DNA of 64,000 bases, from the NCBI RefSeq assembly GCF_019711635.1, contig NZ_JAIGNT010000001.1:124001-188000 (forward strand), written 5' to 3'. Position 1 is the stretch's first letter. Each line of letters opens with the position of its first letter. Both the position numbers and the translations under genes were made by a program. The notes under the pieces were generated by a model. It saw nothing but the letters and a program-made list of their open reading frames with translations. It did no database searches and had not been told where the DNA came from. Positions 18,469 to 26,126 of the stretch are shown here, piece after piece. Origin of the DNA: Qipengyuania huizhouensis. Its GTDB lineage: Bacteria; Pseudomonadota; Alphaproteobacteria; Sphingomonadales; Sphingomonadaceae.

Positions 18469-19680
18469 ATGACCGAACGCCCTTCAGCCTTTCGCCTCGT
18501 CTTCGCACCGGTTCGCGCGCTTTTCGTTAGCGATGCTTCGGCAGGGATATTGCTTATCCTCGTGGCAGTGGCGGCCATGCTGGCAGCCAACTCGCCGCTT
18601 GCGGACGAATACCAGCAACTCTTTTACGGCAAGCTGCCATTCACGCCGATTCCCAAGCTTTACGATCTTCATTTGTGGATCAACGACGGGCTGATGGCGA
18701 TCTTCTTTTTCGTGGTTGGCCTGGAGGTCAAACGTGAATGGATCGAAGGCCAGCTGAGTACGGCGCAACAACGCAGGCTGCCGATCCTCGCCGCAATTGC
18801 CGGAATGGCCGTACCGGCCCTGTTCTATGTTGGTGTAGTTGGGGGCGACGCGCAGTTGCTGCGCGGCTGGGCGATTCCCGCTGCCACGGATATTGCCTTT
18901 GCCATGGGTGTGCTTGGCCTGTTGGGTAATCGTTGCCCGGCATCTCTCAGGCTCTTCCTGCTGACTGTGGCGATTGTCGACGATATCGGTGCGGTCGCGG
19001 TGATTGCGGCATTCTACACCGAAGAGATCAAGATGGTGTGGCTGGCCGCATCGGCCGCGGTAGTCGTCGCGATGATGGTCATGAACCGTATGCGTGTCGC
19101 CAGATACTGGCCATTTATCGCAATGGCTCTCGTCCTTTGGTTCTTCGTGCTCAACAGCGGGATTCATGCGACCATAGCAGGGGTTGCGGCAGCATTGACG
19201 ATACCGATGGTCGGCAAGGACGACGAGACCATGGTTGAACGGATGGAGCACGGACTAGCTCCCTGGAGTGCTTATCTCATCGTTCCGGTTTTCGGCTTCG
19301 CCAACGCCGGTGTCCCGCTGGCGGGAATCGGGATGGAGGGGCTGCTTGCACCGCTCCCGCTCGCGATTGCCACCGGCCTGTTTCTCGGCAAACAGGTTGG
19401 CATTTTCTCTGCGATCTGGCTGGCCGATAAGGTCGGTTTCGCACCGCGCCCCGATCAGGCGAGCTGGCAGGAAATCTGGGGTGTATCGATATTGTGCGGC
19501 ATCGGTTTCACGATGTCGCTTTTCATCAGCGGGCTCGCCTTCACCGGCCAGGCCGACGTGATCAACGAAGCCAAGCTCGGTATACTCTCCGGCTCGCTGC
19601 TGTCGGCTGTGCTCGGCTTCGTGGTGCTCCGCCTTTCGACCGCTCACCCCGAAGACGCGCGCTCACCCTACGTCGATTGA
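18469..19680 (+). CDS. nhaA: Na+/H+ antiporter NhaA
   Basis: 403 aa, twelve membrane helices. The NhaA core is unmistakable: WINDGLMAIFFFVVGLEVKREW, the unwound-helix ATDIAFAMGVLGLLG, and the ion-binding double aspartate in TVAIVDDIGAVAVIA, then HATIAGVAAALTIP and FGFANAGVPL. It exports Na+ or Li+ in exchange for two protons, fitting a marine bacterium. Start ATG at 18469 gives MTERPSAFRLVFAPVRALFVS; the open frame reaches 18322 but upstream sequence is not family-like. Confidence 0.96.
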   Translation: MTERPSAFRLVFAPVRALFVSDASAGILLILVAVAAMLAANSPLADEYQQLFYGKLPFTPIPKLYDLHLWINDGLMAIFFFVVGLEVKREWIEGQLSTAQQRRLPILAAIAGMAVPALFYVGVVGGDAQLLRGWAIPAATDIAFAMGVLGLLGNRCPASLRLFLLTVAIVDDIGAVAVIAAFYTEEIKMVWLAASAAVVVAMMVMNRMRVARYWPFIAMALVLWFFVLNSGIHATIAGVAAALTIPMVGKDDETMVERMEHGLAPWSAYLIVPVFGFANAGVPLAGIGMEGLLAPLPLAIATGLFLGKQVGIFSAIWLADKVGFAPRPDQASWQEIWGVSILCGIGFTMSLFISGLAFTGQADVINEAKLGILSGSLLSAVLGFVVLRLSTAHPEDARSPYVD

Positions 19681-19700
19681 ACACGCGCTTAGCGCGGGCT

Positions 19701-20138
19701 CTACCAACTCCCGGTGTTCTCCATGCTCATCCAGGGTTCCTGCGGTTGGAGATAGCCTTCCTGAAGAAGTTCGACCGAGATTCCATCGGGTGAGCGGACG
19801 AACGCCATATGACCGTCACGCGGCGGACGGTTGATGGTATGTCCAGCATCCATAAGCCGTTGGCAGGTATCGTATATATTCTCCACACGATAGGCGAGGT
19901 GGCCGAAATTCCGGCCACCGTCGTATCGCTCGGGGGCGCTCCCGTCCTCGGGGGGCCAATTGTAGGTCAACTCGACCTCTGCCACGCCCTCCTGTCCAGG
20001 TGCTGCGAGAAAGATCAAAGTAAATCGGCCCTGTTCGCTATCTGTCCTACGGACCTCTTCGAGACCGATAAGCTTGAAAAACGCGATTGTAGCCTCGGGA
20101 TCGGCGACTCGGATCATGCTGTGGAGATATTTGGTCAT
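19701..20138 (-). CDS. gloA: Lactoylglutathione lyase (glyoxalase I)
   Basis: 145 aa. The four metal ligands of the glyoxalase fold are visible: His in YLHSMIRV, Glu in VEVELTYN, His in NFGHLAYRV and Glu in GISVELLQ. Layout with two beta-alpha-beta-beta-beta modules equals small bacterial GloA. It converts the hemithioacetal of methylglyoxal and glutathione to S-lactoylglutathione. The ATG at 20138 is the family start; the open frame upstream to 20477 crosses the porin terminator and is not coding. Confidence 0.92.
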   Translation of the reverse strand: MTKYLHSMIRVADPEATIAFFKLIGLEEVRRTDSEQGRFTLIFLAAPGQEGVAEVELTYNWPPEDGSAPERYDGGRNFGHLAYRVENIYDTCQRLMDAGHTINRPPRDGHMAFVRSPDGISVELLQEGYLQPQEPWMSMENTGSW

Positions 20139-20170
20139 GGCCCTCAGGTAGGAGCATAAAATACATTCGA

Positions 20171-20199
20171 AAAGGGGTGCGCCCGAAGGCACACCCCTT
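20171..20199 (-). terminator. Rho-independent terminator after the torF-like porin gene
   Basis: Minus strand: GGGGTGTGCC, TTCG tetraloop, GGCGCACCCC with one mismatch, then TTTT. Lies 20 bases past the porin stop codon. Textbook strength. Confidence 0.85.
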
Positions 20200-20220
20200 G
20201 GTACATCGCCAGTGAATTCT

Positions 20221-20973
20221 CTAGAAACTGGCGCTGATGGTCCCGACGATCGCGTCATCGGTAAATCCGTCGATGGACGGACCCTCGACGCCGACATAGG
20301 CCACCCCAACTTCGAGAATGCCCGACGCAACACTGGCTCCGAGCGACCAGTCCAACCCGCTGTCATCAGCGGAACCCGCGAGAAAGGGCGGGGCGAGAGC
20401 GCCGTCCGTGTAGCCCAGATGCGCCGAGAGCGAGATGGGTGTCGAAGGCAGCGCATATCCGAGATCGGTGTAGACATAGAGGTTGTCGTCCCCGCCCAGC
20501 GAATCCTGTTCGAAAGCGTAGGCCGCGCCTACGGTTGCTTCTGCAGGACCGAGGGTAAAGCCGACCGAAGCGTAAGGCTCCCAATAATCGGTATCGAGAC
20601 CTAATTCCTCGGTAGGATAGGCGTAATAGAGCACTCCGACATCGACCGCGACACCGTCCGAGACATCGCCCGACCAGCCTGCGTAAATATCGAATTCCAT
20701 CTCGCCATAGGCATCGCCACCGTCGATGGACGATGCCCAGGTGCCTACGTAGAAGCCACTTTCATGAGCGACATCGACGCCGCCCTGTATTGCCGGATCA
20801 CCTCCCGACAGAGACACACCGCGGAAGCGGTAGTCGGTGGTCAGTGCGGCATTGGCGGAAATTGTGATCGGACCGCTGTCTTCTTCTTGGGCGGTTGCCA
20901 CTGTAGGTAAGGCTAGGCCTGAACCAGCCAGGGCGAGCGAAACGGCAATCTTGCCGTGAAAGGACGTGAGCAT
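20221..20973 (-). CDS. TorF-family putative porin
   Basis: 250 aa. Signal peptide to about residue 29 (ALPTVATAQ), then a beta-barrel: ISANAALTTDYRFRGVSLSGGDPAIQG is the characteristic first strand of the TIGR02001 (TorF) family, alternating aromatic strands follow, and the protein ends in phenylalanine (TISASF), as needed for outer-membrane insertion. Transported substrate unknown. Start ATG at 20973 with ribosome site GAAGGAG eight bases before it. The 270 bases upstream to the divergent phosphoesterase gene must hold both promoters; I see no operator there. Confidence 0.88.
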   Translation of the reverse strand: MLTSFHGKIAVSLALAGSGLALPTVATAQEEDSGPITISANAALTTDYRFRGVSLSGGDPAIQGGVDVAHESGFYVGTWASSIDGGDAYGEMEFDIYAGWSGDVSDGVAVDVGVLYYAYPTEELGLDTDYWEPYASVGFTLGPAEATVGAAYAFEQDSLGGDDNLYVYTDLGYALPSTPISLSAHLGYTDGALAPPFLAGSADDSGLDWSLGASVASGILEVGVAYVGVEGPSIDGFTDDAIVGTISASF

Positions 20974-21242
20974 GTGCGAACTCCTTCGGTTCGGTTTGGT
21001 GCTTCGTCCCACCTGCGCATCCGTCGGGTCCTGATTTTTGTATGGATCCTCGATCGAATTCGAAACGAACGTGCAGGAAATGCATTTTACGCGCAAGATA
21101 GCTGCATTAAGTTTTCGCTATTGCAACAAATAGCGTGGCTATTGTGCAACTGCGAAGTCAGCGCATACGCCCCCCGACTTGCCGCTCGCGGCGCGGTGGC
21201 CTAAGCGCTCGCAAACCCTCGAAAGATACCTGCACCCAAACC

Positions 21243-22046
21243 ATGTTCCAAAGCATCCGCCGCCTATTTGCGTCCGGCACGGCCTCCCATCGAAACGCGC
21301 GAGTTCCAGATGGCGAGCGTCTCTATGTCATCGGGGATATCCACGGCCGGCTGGATCTGTTCAGGGCGCTGCGGGACGCCATCGAAGATGACGATGCTGC
21401 CCAGCCACCAGGCGAAACGACTGTCATTCTTTTGGGCGATCTCGTGGATCGCGGACCCGATAGCGCCGGAGTAGTGAAGTCTGCGCGGAAATGGGGCGAA
21501 AGCCGCAAGGTAAGATACCTTGCCGGAAATCATGAAGAAATGTTCCTGCAAAGCTTCGAGGATCGCGAAATACTGCGGCATTTCCTCAAGCATGGCGGCA
21601 AGGAAACCATACTCAGTTATGGGCTGGACCGGAAAACCTATTCGCGAATGAAGATGAGCGAATTGCAGGAGGTCATGAAGGAGGCTGTGCCGAAAAGGGA
21701 CCGCAAGTTCCTCGCTTCCTTCGAAGACATGATCGTCATCGGCGACTATGCCTTCGTTCATGCGGGTATTAATCCCAAGCTCGCACTTGATGAGCAAAAG
21801 CCGTCCGACCTGCGCTGGATTCGTGAGCGCTTTCTGAAGCACGAAGAACCATTCAGTCATGTCGTCGTGCATGGCCACACCATTTTCGAGGAAATGGAAC
21901 ACCGCAAACACCGGATCGGTATCGATACGGGCGCCTTTCGCACAGGCCGGCTCACGGCTTTGGTGCTTGAAGGGACCAGTCGGCGCATCATACAGGCTGT
22001 CACCGACAAGAACGGCGAAATCGCCATCGAAAAGAGAGATGTATAA
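21243..22046 (+). CDS. Serine/threonine-type metallophosphoesterase
   Basis: 267 aa. Metallophosphatase motifs in order: GDIHGRLDLF (GDxHG), LLGDLVDRGPDS (GDxVDRG), LAGNHEE (GNHE), HAGI and VVHGHTIF. This is the bacterial PPP/ApaH-like arrangement used by protein phosphatases and diadenosine tetraphosphatases. The next gene ugd starts directly after its stop codon, so the two are cotranscribed; a link to polysaccharide synthesis, for instance dephosphorylating a regulator, is only inference. Confidence 0.88.
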   Translation: MFQSIRRLFASGTASHRNARVPDGERLYVIGDIHGRLDLFRALRDAIEDDDAAQPPGETTVILLGDLVDRGPDSAGVVKSARKWGESRKVRYLAGNHEEMFLQSFEDREILRHFLKHGGKETILSYGLDRKTYSRMKMSELQEVMKEAVPKRDRKFLASFEDMIVIGDYAFVHAGINPKLALDEQKPSDLRWIRERFLKHEEPFSHVVVHGHTIFEEMEHRKHRIGIDTGAFRTGRLTALVLEGTSRRIIQAVTDKNGEIAIEKRDV

Positions 22047-23357
22047 ATGAAGATCGCAATGGTGGGTTCGGGCTATGTGGGCCTGGTATCGGGCGCTTGT
22101 TTCGCCGACTTCGGTCACGAGGTCGTCTGCATCGACAAGGACCAGTCGAAGATCGACCGGCTGCACGATGGCGTTATGCCCATCTATGAGCCGGGTCTTG
22201 CCGAACTGGTTGCCTCGAATGTCGCTGCCGGCAGGCTGAGTTTCACCACCAGCCTTGCTGAAGGTATCGACGGAGCCGATGCGATCTTCATCGCCGTTGG
22301 CACACCCAGTCGCAGAGGCGATGGCCATGCCGATCTCTCTTACGTCTACGGGGTGGCCAAGGAAATCGGTGAGCACCTGGCCAACGATGCCGTGGTTGTT
22401 ACCAAATCCACTGTCCCGGTCGGCACCGGCGACGAGGTGGAGCGGATCCTGCAGGACAGCGGCACGAGCCACAAATTCTCGGTCGTATCGAACCCTGAGT
22501 TTCTGCGCGAAGGCGCGGCCATCGGTGATTTCAAGCGCCCCGATCGCATCGTCATCGGCGCCGAGGACGAGTTCGGCCGTGATATCATGCGCGAAGTCTA
22601 TCGTCCGCTCTTTCTCAATGAATCACCGATCCTGTTCACCGGAAGGCGCACAAGCGAACTGATCAAATATGCGGCCAACGCTTTTCTCGCGACCAAGATC
22701 ACCTTTATCAACGAGATGGCCGATCTCTGCGAGAAAGTGGGGGCCAATGTGCAGGACGTCTCGCGCGGCATCGGGATGGACAACCGTATCGGTTCCAAGT
22801 TCCTCCACGCCGGGCCTGGCTATGGCGGATCGTGCTTTCCGAAAGACACGCTCGCCCTGCTCAAGACGGCAGAGGATTTCGACAGTCCGACCCGGATCGT
22901 GGAAGCGGTGGTCAAGGCCAACGACAGTCGCAAGCGCGCCATGGGCCGCAAGGTTATCGACGCGCTGGGCGGCGCCGAAGCGGCTCGCGGCAAGAAAGTC
23001 GCGCTGCTCGGACTGACCTTCAAGCCCAATACTGATGACATGCGCGACTCTCCTGCCATTGCGGTCGCGCAGACGCTTACCGACGCGGGCGTGGAGGTCG
23101 CGGCCTACGATCCCGAGGGCATGGAACTGGCCAAGCCGCTGATGCCCGAAGTGACCATGGTGGACGAACCCTATGCTGCGATCGCAGGTGCCGATGCCAT
23201 CGCCATCGTCACCGAATGGGATGTGTTCCGCGCGCTCGACCTGAAGCGGATCAAGGACCTCGCAAAGTCGCCCGTCCTGGTGGATTTGCGCAATATCTAC
23301 CGCCCCGACGACGTGCGTGCTCTGGGCTTCGAGTATTCCAGCATCGGACGGACCTGA
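22047..23357 (+). CDS. ugd: UDP-glucose 6-dehydrogenase
   Basis: 436 aa. Rossmann motif MKIAMVGSGYVGLVSGACFADFGHEV, substrate motif YEPGL, TKSTVPVGTGDEV, SNPEFLREGAAIGDF, and the catalytic cysteine in HAGPGYGGSCFPKDTLALL. The C-terminal domain with LGLTFKPNTDDMRDSPA closes the active site. It oxidises UDP-glucose to UDP-glucuronate, a precursor for surface polysaccharides or glycolipids such as the glucuronosyl sphingolipids typical of sphingomonads (inference). Starts the base after the phosphoesterase stop. Confidence 0.96.
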   Translation: MKIAMVGSGYVGLVSGACFADFGHEVVCIDKDQSKIDRLHDGVMPIYEPGLAELVASNVAAGRLSFTTSLAEGIDGADAIFIAVGTPSRRGDGHADLSYVYGVAKEIGEHLANDAVVVTKSTVPVGTGDEVERILQDSGTSHKFSVVSNPEFLREGAAIGDFKRPDRIVIGAEDEFGRDIMREVYRPLFLNESPILFTGRRTSELIKYAANAFLATKITFINEMADLCEKVGANVQDVSRGIGMDNRIGSKFLHAGPGYGGSCFPKDTLALLKTAEDFDSPTRIVEAVVKANDSRKRAMGRKVIDALGGAEAARGKKVALLGLTFKPNTDDMRDSPAIAVAQTLTDAGVEVAAYDPEGMELAKPLMPEVTMVDEPYAAIAGADAIAIVTEWDVFRALDLKRIKDLAKSPVLVDLRNIYRPDDVRALGFEYSSIGRT

Positions 23358-23466
23358 TACGGACCTTGCGCATTTCACCGTGCACGGATGAGGGCTGAAG
23401 TGCGCTACGAGGCAGGCGTTCGATAATAGAATTCCAGCCGCACGCAGAGGTCTGTTCCGTGAAAAT

Positions 23467-23885
<419 letters not shown>

Positions 23886-23892
23886 GATATAG

Positions 23893-23921
23893 CAGATAAT
23901 GCGCGCCTCGCATTTCGCCAA
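23893..23921 (-). promoter_or_regulatory. rnpB: Probable sigma-70 promoter of rnpB
   Basis: Minus strand: TTGGCG at 23921-23916, 17-base spacer, TATCTG at 23898-23893, then seven bases to the predicted rnpB 5' end at 23885. Spacing and distance to the RNA end fit a constitutive promoter. Confidence 0.6.
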
Positions 23922-24249
23922 GCGAAACCGCTTCGAAGTGTGACGGGGCTAAGTGTTTGCAAACCCGTGACCTTCCAGCTTTCTTGTTCTTTTCCAAGCC
24001 TTTGAGCCTATTTGCGCCGATAGGGGTGTGACTTTTGCAAGAACGAGCATCGGCTGCAGACCGCACGCGGATTCCGGCATCGAAACCGATACGCATGGCT
24101 ATTTCCGGACTGGAAAGTGGCGTTCCAAGGTACATCCCCCGGTCTCTACATCGGCACTACACCTGTAGGAAACCGCGCGGCGCGTACGCTGCCTAGAGTT
24201 ACGGGGCAGCAACAGTCCTTTCACTCACGACCGCAAATCGCGCCATGTG
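23922..24249. other. Gene-poor gap between rnpB and the amidase gene
   Basis: About 330 bases. I find no convincing reading frame, hairpin with T run, or repeat. It contains only the upstream side of the rnpB promoter and the 3' flank of the amidase gene. Confidence 0.6.
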
Positions 24250-24996
24250 CTACCTTGCGATCCCCCTGTCCCGATCCAGCAGGAGCTGGAACAGGATCGC
24301 CCGTACTTCGCCGTCGATCTCGCCATTGATCTTTTCCGGACGCCACCGGCGCTGGAAGGCTTCCACCGCCTTGTGCCCATCGGAAACGTCGTAGCCGAAG
24401 CGTTCGAGCGCGAGGTAAAACGCGGCGTCGTTATCGAACGGATCGCCGCGTTCGAGCTTTTTCGGTCGCGGCAGGCACAATCCGTATTCGGCGAGGCGGT
24501 CCCACGGGAACAGCTCGCCCGGATCGATCTTGCGCGCTGGCGCGACATCGGAATGGCCGACCACATTGGCGCGCGGAATATCGTATTCCTTCACGATACG
24601 CGCGACCAGCGGAACCAGCGCTTCGAACTGCGCCTCGTTGAATTCACGATAGCCGTATTTATGGCCCGGATGGTCGAGTTCGATCCCGATGCTGGCAGAA
24701 TTCACGTCCTTGTGACCGCGCCAGTATGACAATCCGGCATGCCAGGCCCGCTTTTCCTCGGGCACAAGCCGTACAACTTCGCCCTGCTCGCCAATCAGAT
24801 AGTGCGCGGAGACCTTGGCTTCGGGGTCGCAAAGGCGTTCGATGGCGAAGCCCTTGTCCTCCATCTCGGTGTAATGGATGACCAACATCGAAATGGGATG
24901 CTTGCGTTCGTCGTGATTGGGCGAAAGCACTTCGCGGTCGACGAGTTCGTCCTTGCTGGAGGGCAGGCCTTCACCCAGCTTGCCGAAATCGCTCAC
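24250..24996 (-). CDS. N-acetylmuramoyl-L-alanine amidase (AmpD/AmiD type) with C-terminal peptidoglycan-binding domain
   Basis: 248 aa, no signal peptide. Amidase_2 fold from about 30 to 165: the zinc ligands are His in MLVIHYTEM, His in KRAWHAGLSYW region and the GHSDVAPARKIDPGELFPW motif with the conserved Asp. The C-terminal 60 residues (PFDNDAAFYLALERFGYDVSDGHKAVEAFQRRWRP) form a PG_binding_1 domain. It cleaves the amide between muramic acid and stem peptide, probably in recycling. Its ATG overlaps the chpT stop by four bases (ATGA), coupling it to that regulator gene. Confidence 0.92.
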   Translation of the reverse strand: MSDFGKLGEGLPSSKDELVDREVLSPNHDERKHPISMLVIHYTEMEDKGFAIERLCDPEAKVSAHYLIGEQGEVVRLVPEEKRAWHAGLSYWRGHKDVNSASIGIELDHPGHKYGYREFNEAQFEALVPLVARIVKEYDIPRANVVGHSDVAPARKIDPGELFPWDRLAEYGLCLPRPKKLERGDPFDNDAAFYLALERFGYDVSDGHKAVEAFQRRWRPEKINGEIDGEVRAILFQLLLDRDRGIAR

Positions 24997-25652
24997 CCGA
25001 TCAGTCCTTCGCCCTCGGGCAGGATCGCGCCGAGCACCAGCGTCTCGTCCGTCCTGGCGTATTGCAGTCCGCCGCCCGACTGTTCGGCCAGCAGACGGAT
25101 CATATGTGCTGCGGCCGTGCGACTGGAAAGCTCCTCCCGCGCCAGACTGCCGTCCAGTGCCTTGCCGATATTGTCATCGAACCCGATCTTGGGCCCGGCA
25201 GCGCGAACCACGATCTCGCAATTGCCGTCACGCATTTCGGCACCGATATCGAGCGTGCCGCCGCGCACCAGCGCATCGATGGCGATCTGCGCAAAATTGA
25301 GGAGGACCTTGACCGCCGGCTTGGCAAGGTTGGCCGCATCTATCGCCCAATTGACCTCGACCTTCTGCTTGTCCGCAACCAATGCGTCGATCAGGGCCCT
25401 GGGTTCGTGAACGTCGACGCGTTCACCGAAACCGCCCGCAGCCCCGAAGGCCAGCCGGAAGAATTTCAGCTTGTTGGTCGAAGTCGTCGCGCTCTGTTCC
25501 AGCAGCGCCATGACATTCCTGCGCATTTCGGGATCGTCTTCCATCGCCAGAAGCTCGAGCCCGTTGTTCAGGGCACCGACCGGGCTGAGCATGTCGTGGC
25601 AAAGACGCGAGCAAAGCATTGCCGCAAGATCGATCGATTGGCTGTCGTCCAT
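24993..25652 (-). CDS. chpT: Histidine phosphotransferase ChpT
   Basis: 219 aa. Segment LAAMLCSRLCHDMLSPVGALNNGLELL contains the phosphoacceptor His19 followed by Asp, and the C-terminal half has a degenerate HATPase-like fold (KVLLNFAQIAIDALVRGGTLDIGAE) lacking ATP-binding motifs, which is the ChpT signature. In alphaproteobacteria ChpT passes phosphate from CckA to CtrA and CpdR, controlling cell cycle, motility or gene transfer agents. It is first in a two-gene operon with the amidase. Neither cckA nor ctrA is in the window; a CtrA-like box is noted before parA at 47154. Confidence 0.93.
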   Translation of the reverse strand: MDDSQSIDLAAMLCSRLCHDMLSPVGALNNGLELLAMEDDPEMRRNVMALLEQSATTSTNKLKFFRLAFGAAGGFGERVDVHEPRALIDALVADKQKVEVNWAIDAANLAKPAVKVLLNFAQIAIDALVRGGTLDIGAEMRDGNCEIVVRAAGPKIGFDDNIGKALDGSLAREELSSRTAAAHMIRLLAEQSGGGLQYARTDETLVLGAILPEGEGLIG

Positions 25653-25685
25653 TTATATCCCGTCGAAACTCGAATTGACCGCCTT

Positions 25686-26075
25686 CTAGCGGGGGGAGAC
25701 CACATAGGGAAGCGCAGCGAATCGCGCATCCCCCTCGCGCCAGAAAGTGACGCGGTCCGCCGCGATTATCGCCCAGATGAGCCCCTGTCCTGTCGCCATG
25801 GCCTCATCGGTAGCGGAAGGACGCGCAAGGCCGTTGGGGTGGGAATGGTAATAGCCCAGCACCTGCGGCCCTCCTTGGCGCGCCTCGCGATGTGCGTCGA
25901 TCAGCGCCTGCGGATCGATTTCGAAATGGCTTTCGGGCCGCGGATGCACGTTTTTCGCCGGATGGATCGAAATGATCGCGTCCTCTTCGCCCATCAGAAT
26001 ACCGCAACATTCGCGGGTGAAGGCATCTGCCGCTTCCACGAGCAGGGCGTTCAAAATCTGCCGAGAAACCTTCAA
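25686..26075 (-). CDS. JAMM/MPN-domain metalloprotease-like protein
   Basis: 129 aa. The JAMM metal site is present: Glu in RECCGILMG, then YYHSHPNGLARPSATD with HxHPxG(x7)SxxD. Bacterial stand-alone JAMM proteins cleave isopeptide or cysteine adducts from ubiquitin-like sulfur carriers; the target here is unknown. The family start (KVSRQILNALLVEAADAF) coincides with a TTG at 26075, a poor codon, and a palindromic repeat begins two bases upstream. The native start and ribosome site were probably replaced by that repeat. A GTG at 26039 would lose a conserved helix. Confidence 0.82.
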   Translation of the reverse strand: MKVSRQILNALLVEAADAFTRECCGILMGEEDAIISIHPAKNVHPRPESHFEIDPQALIDAHREARQGGPQVLGYYHSHPNGLARPSATDEAMATGQGLIWAIIAADRVTFWREGDARFAALPYVVSPR

Positions 26076-26076
26076 A

Positions 26077-26111
26077 CCGTTCGCCCTGAGCTTGTCGAAG
26101 GGCCGTCCTTC
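26077..26111 (+). repeat. REP-like palindromic repeat, copy A
   Basis: Contains CGTTCGCCCTGAGCTTGTCG followed by AAGGGC. Same core as copies B and C. It lies directly between the JAMM start codon and the GIY-YIG start, and marks the left edge of the GIY-YIG unit. Confidence 0.88.
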
Positions 26112-26126
26112 ACTTAGGCGCGACCC

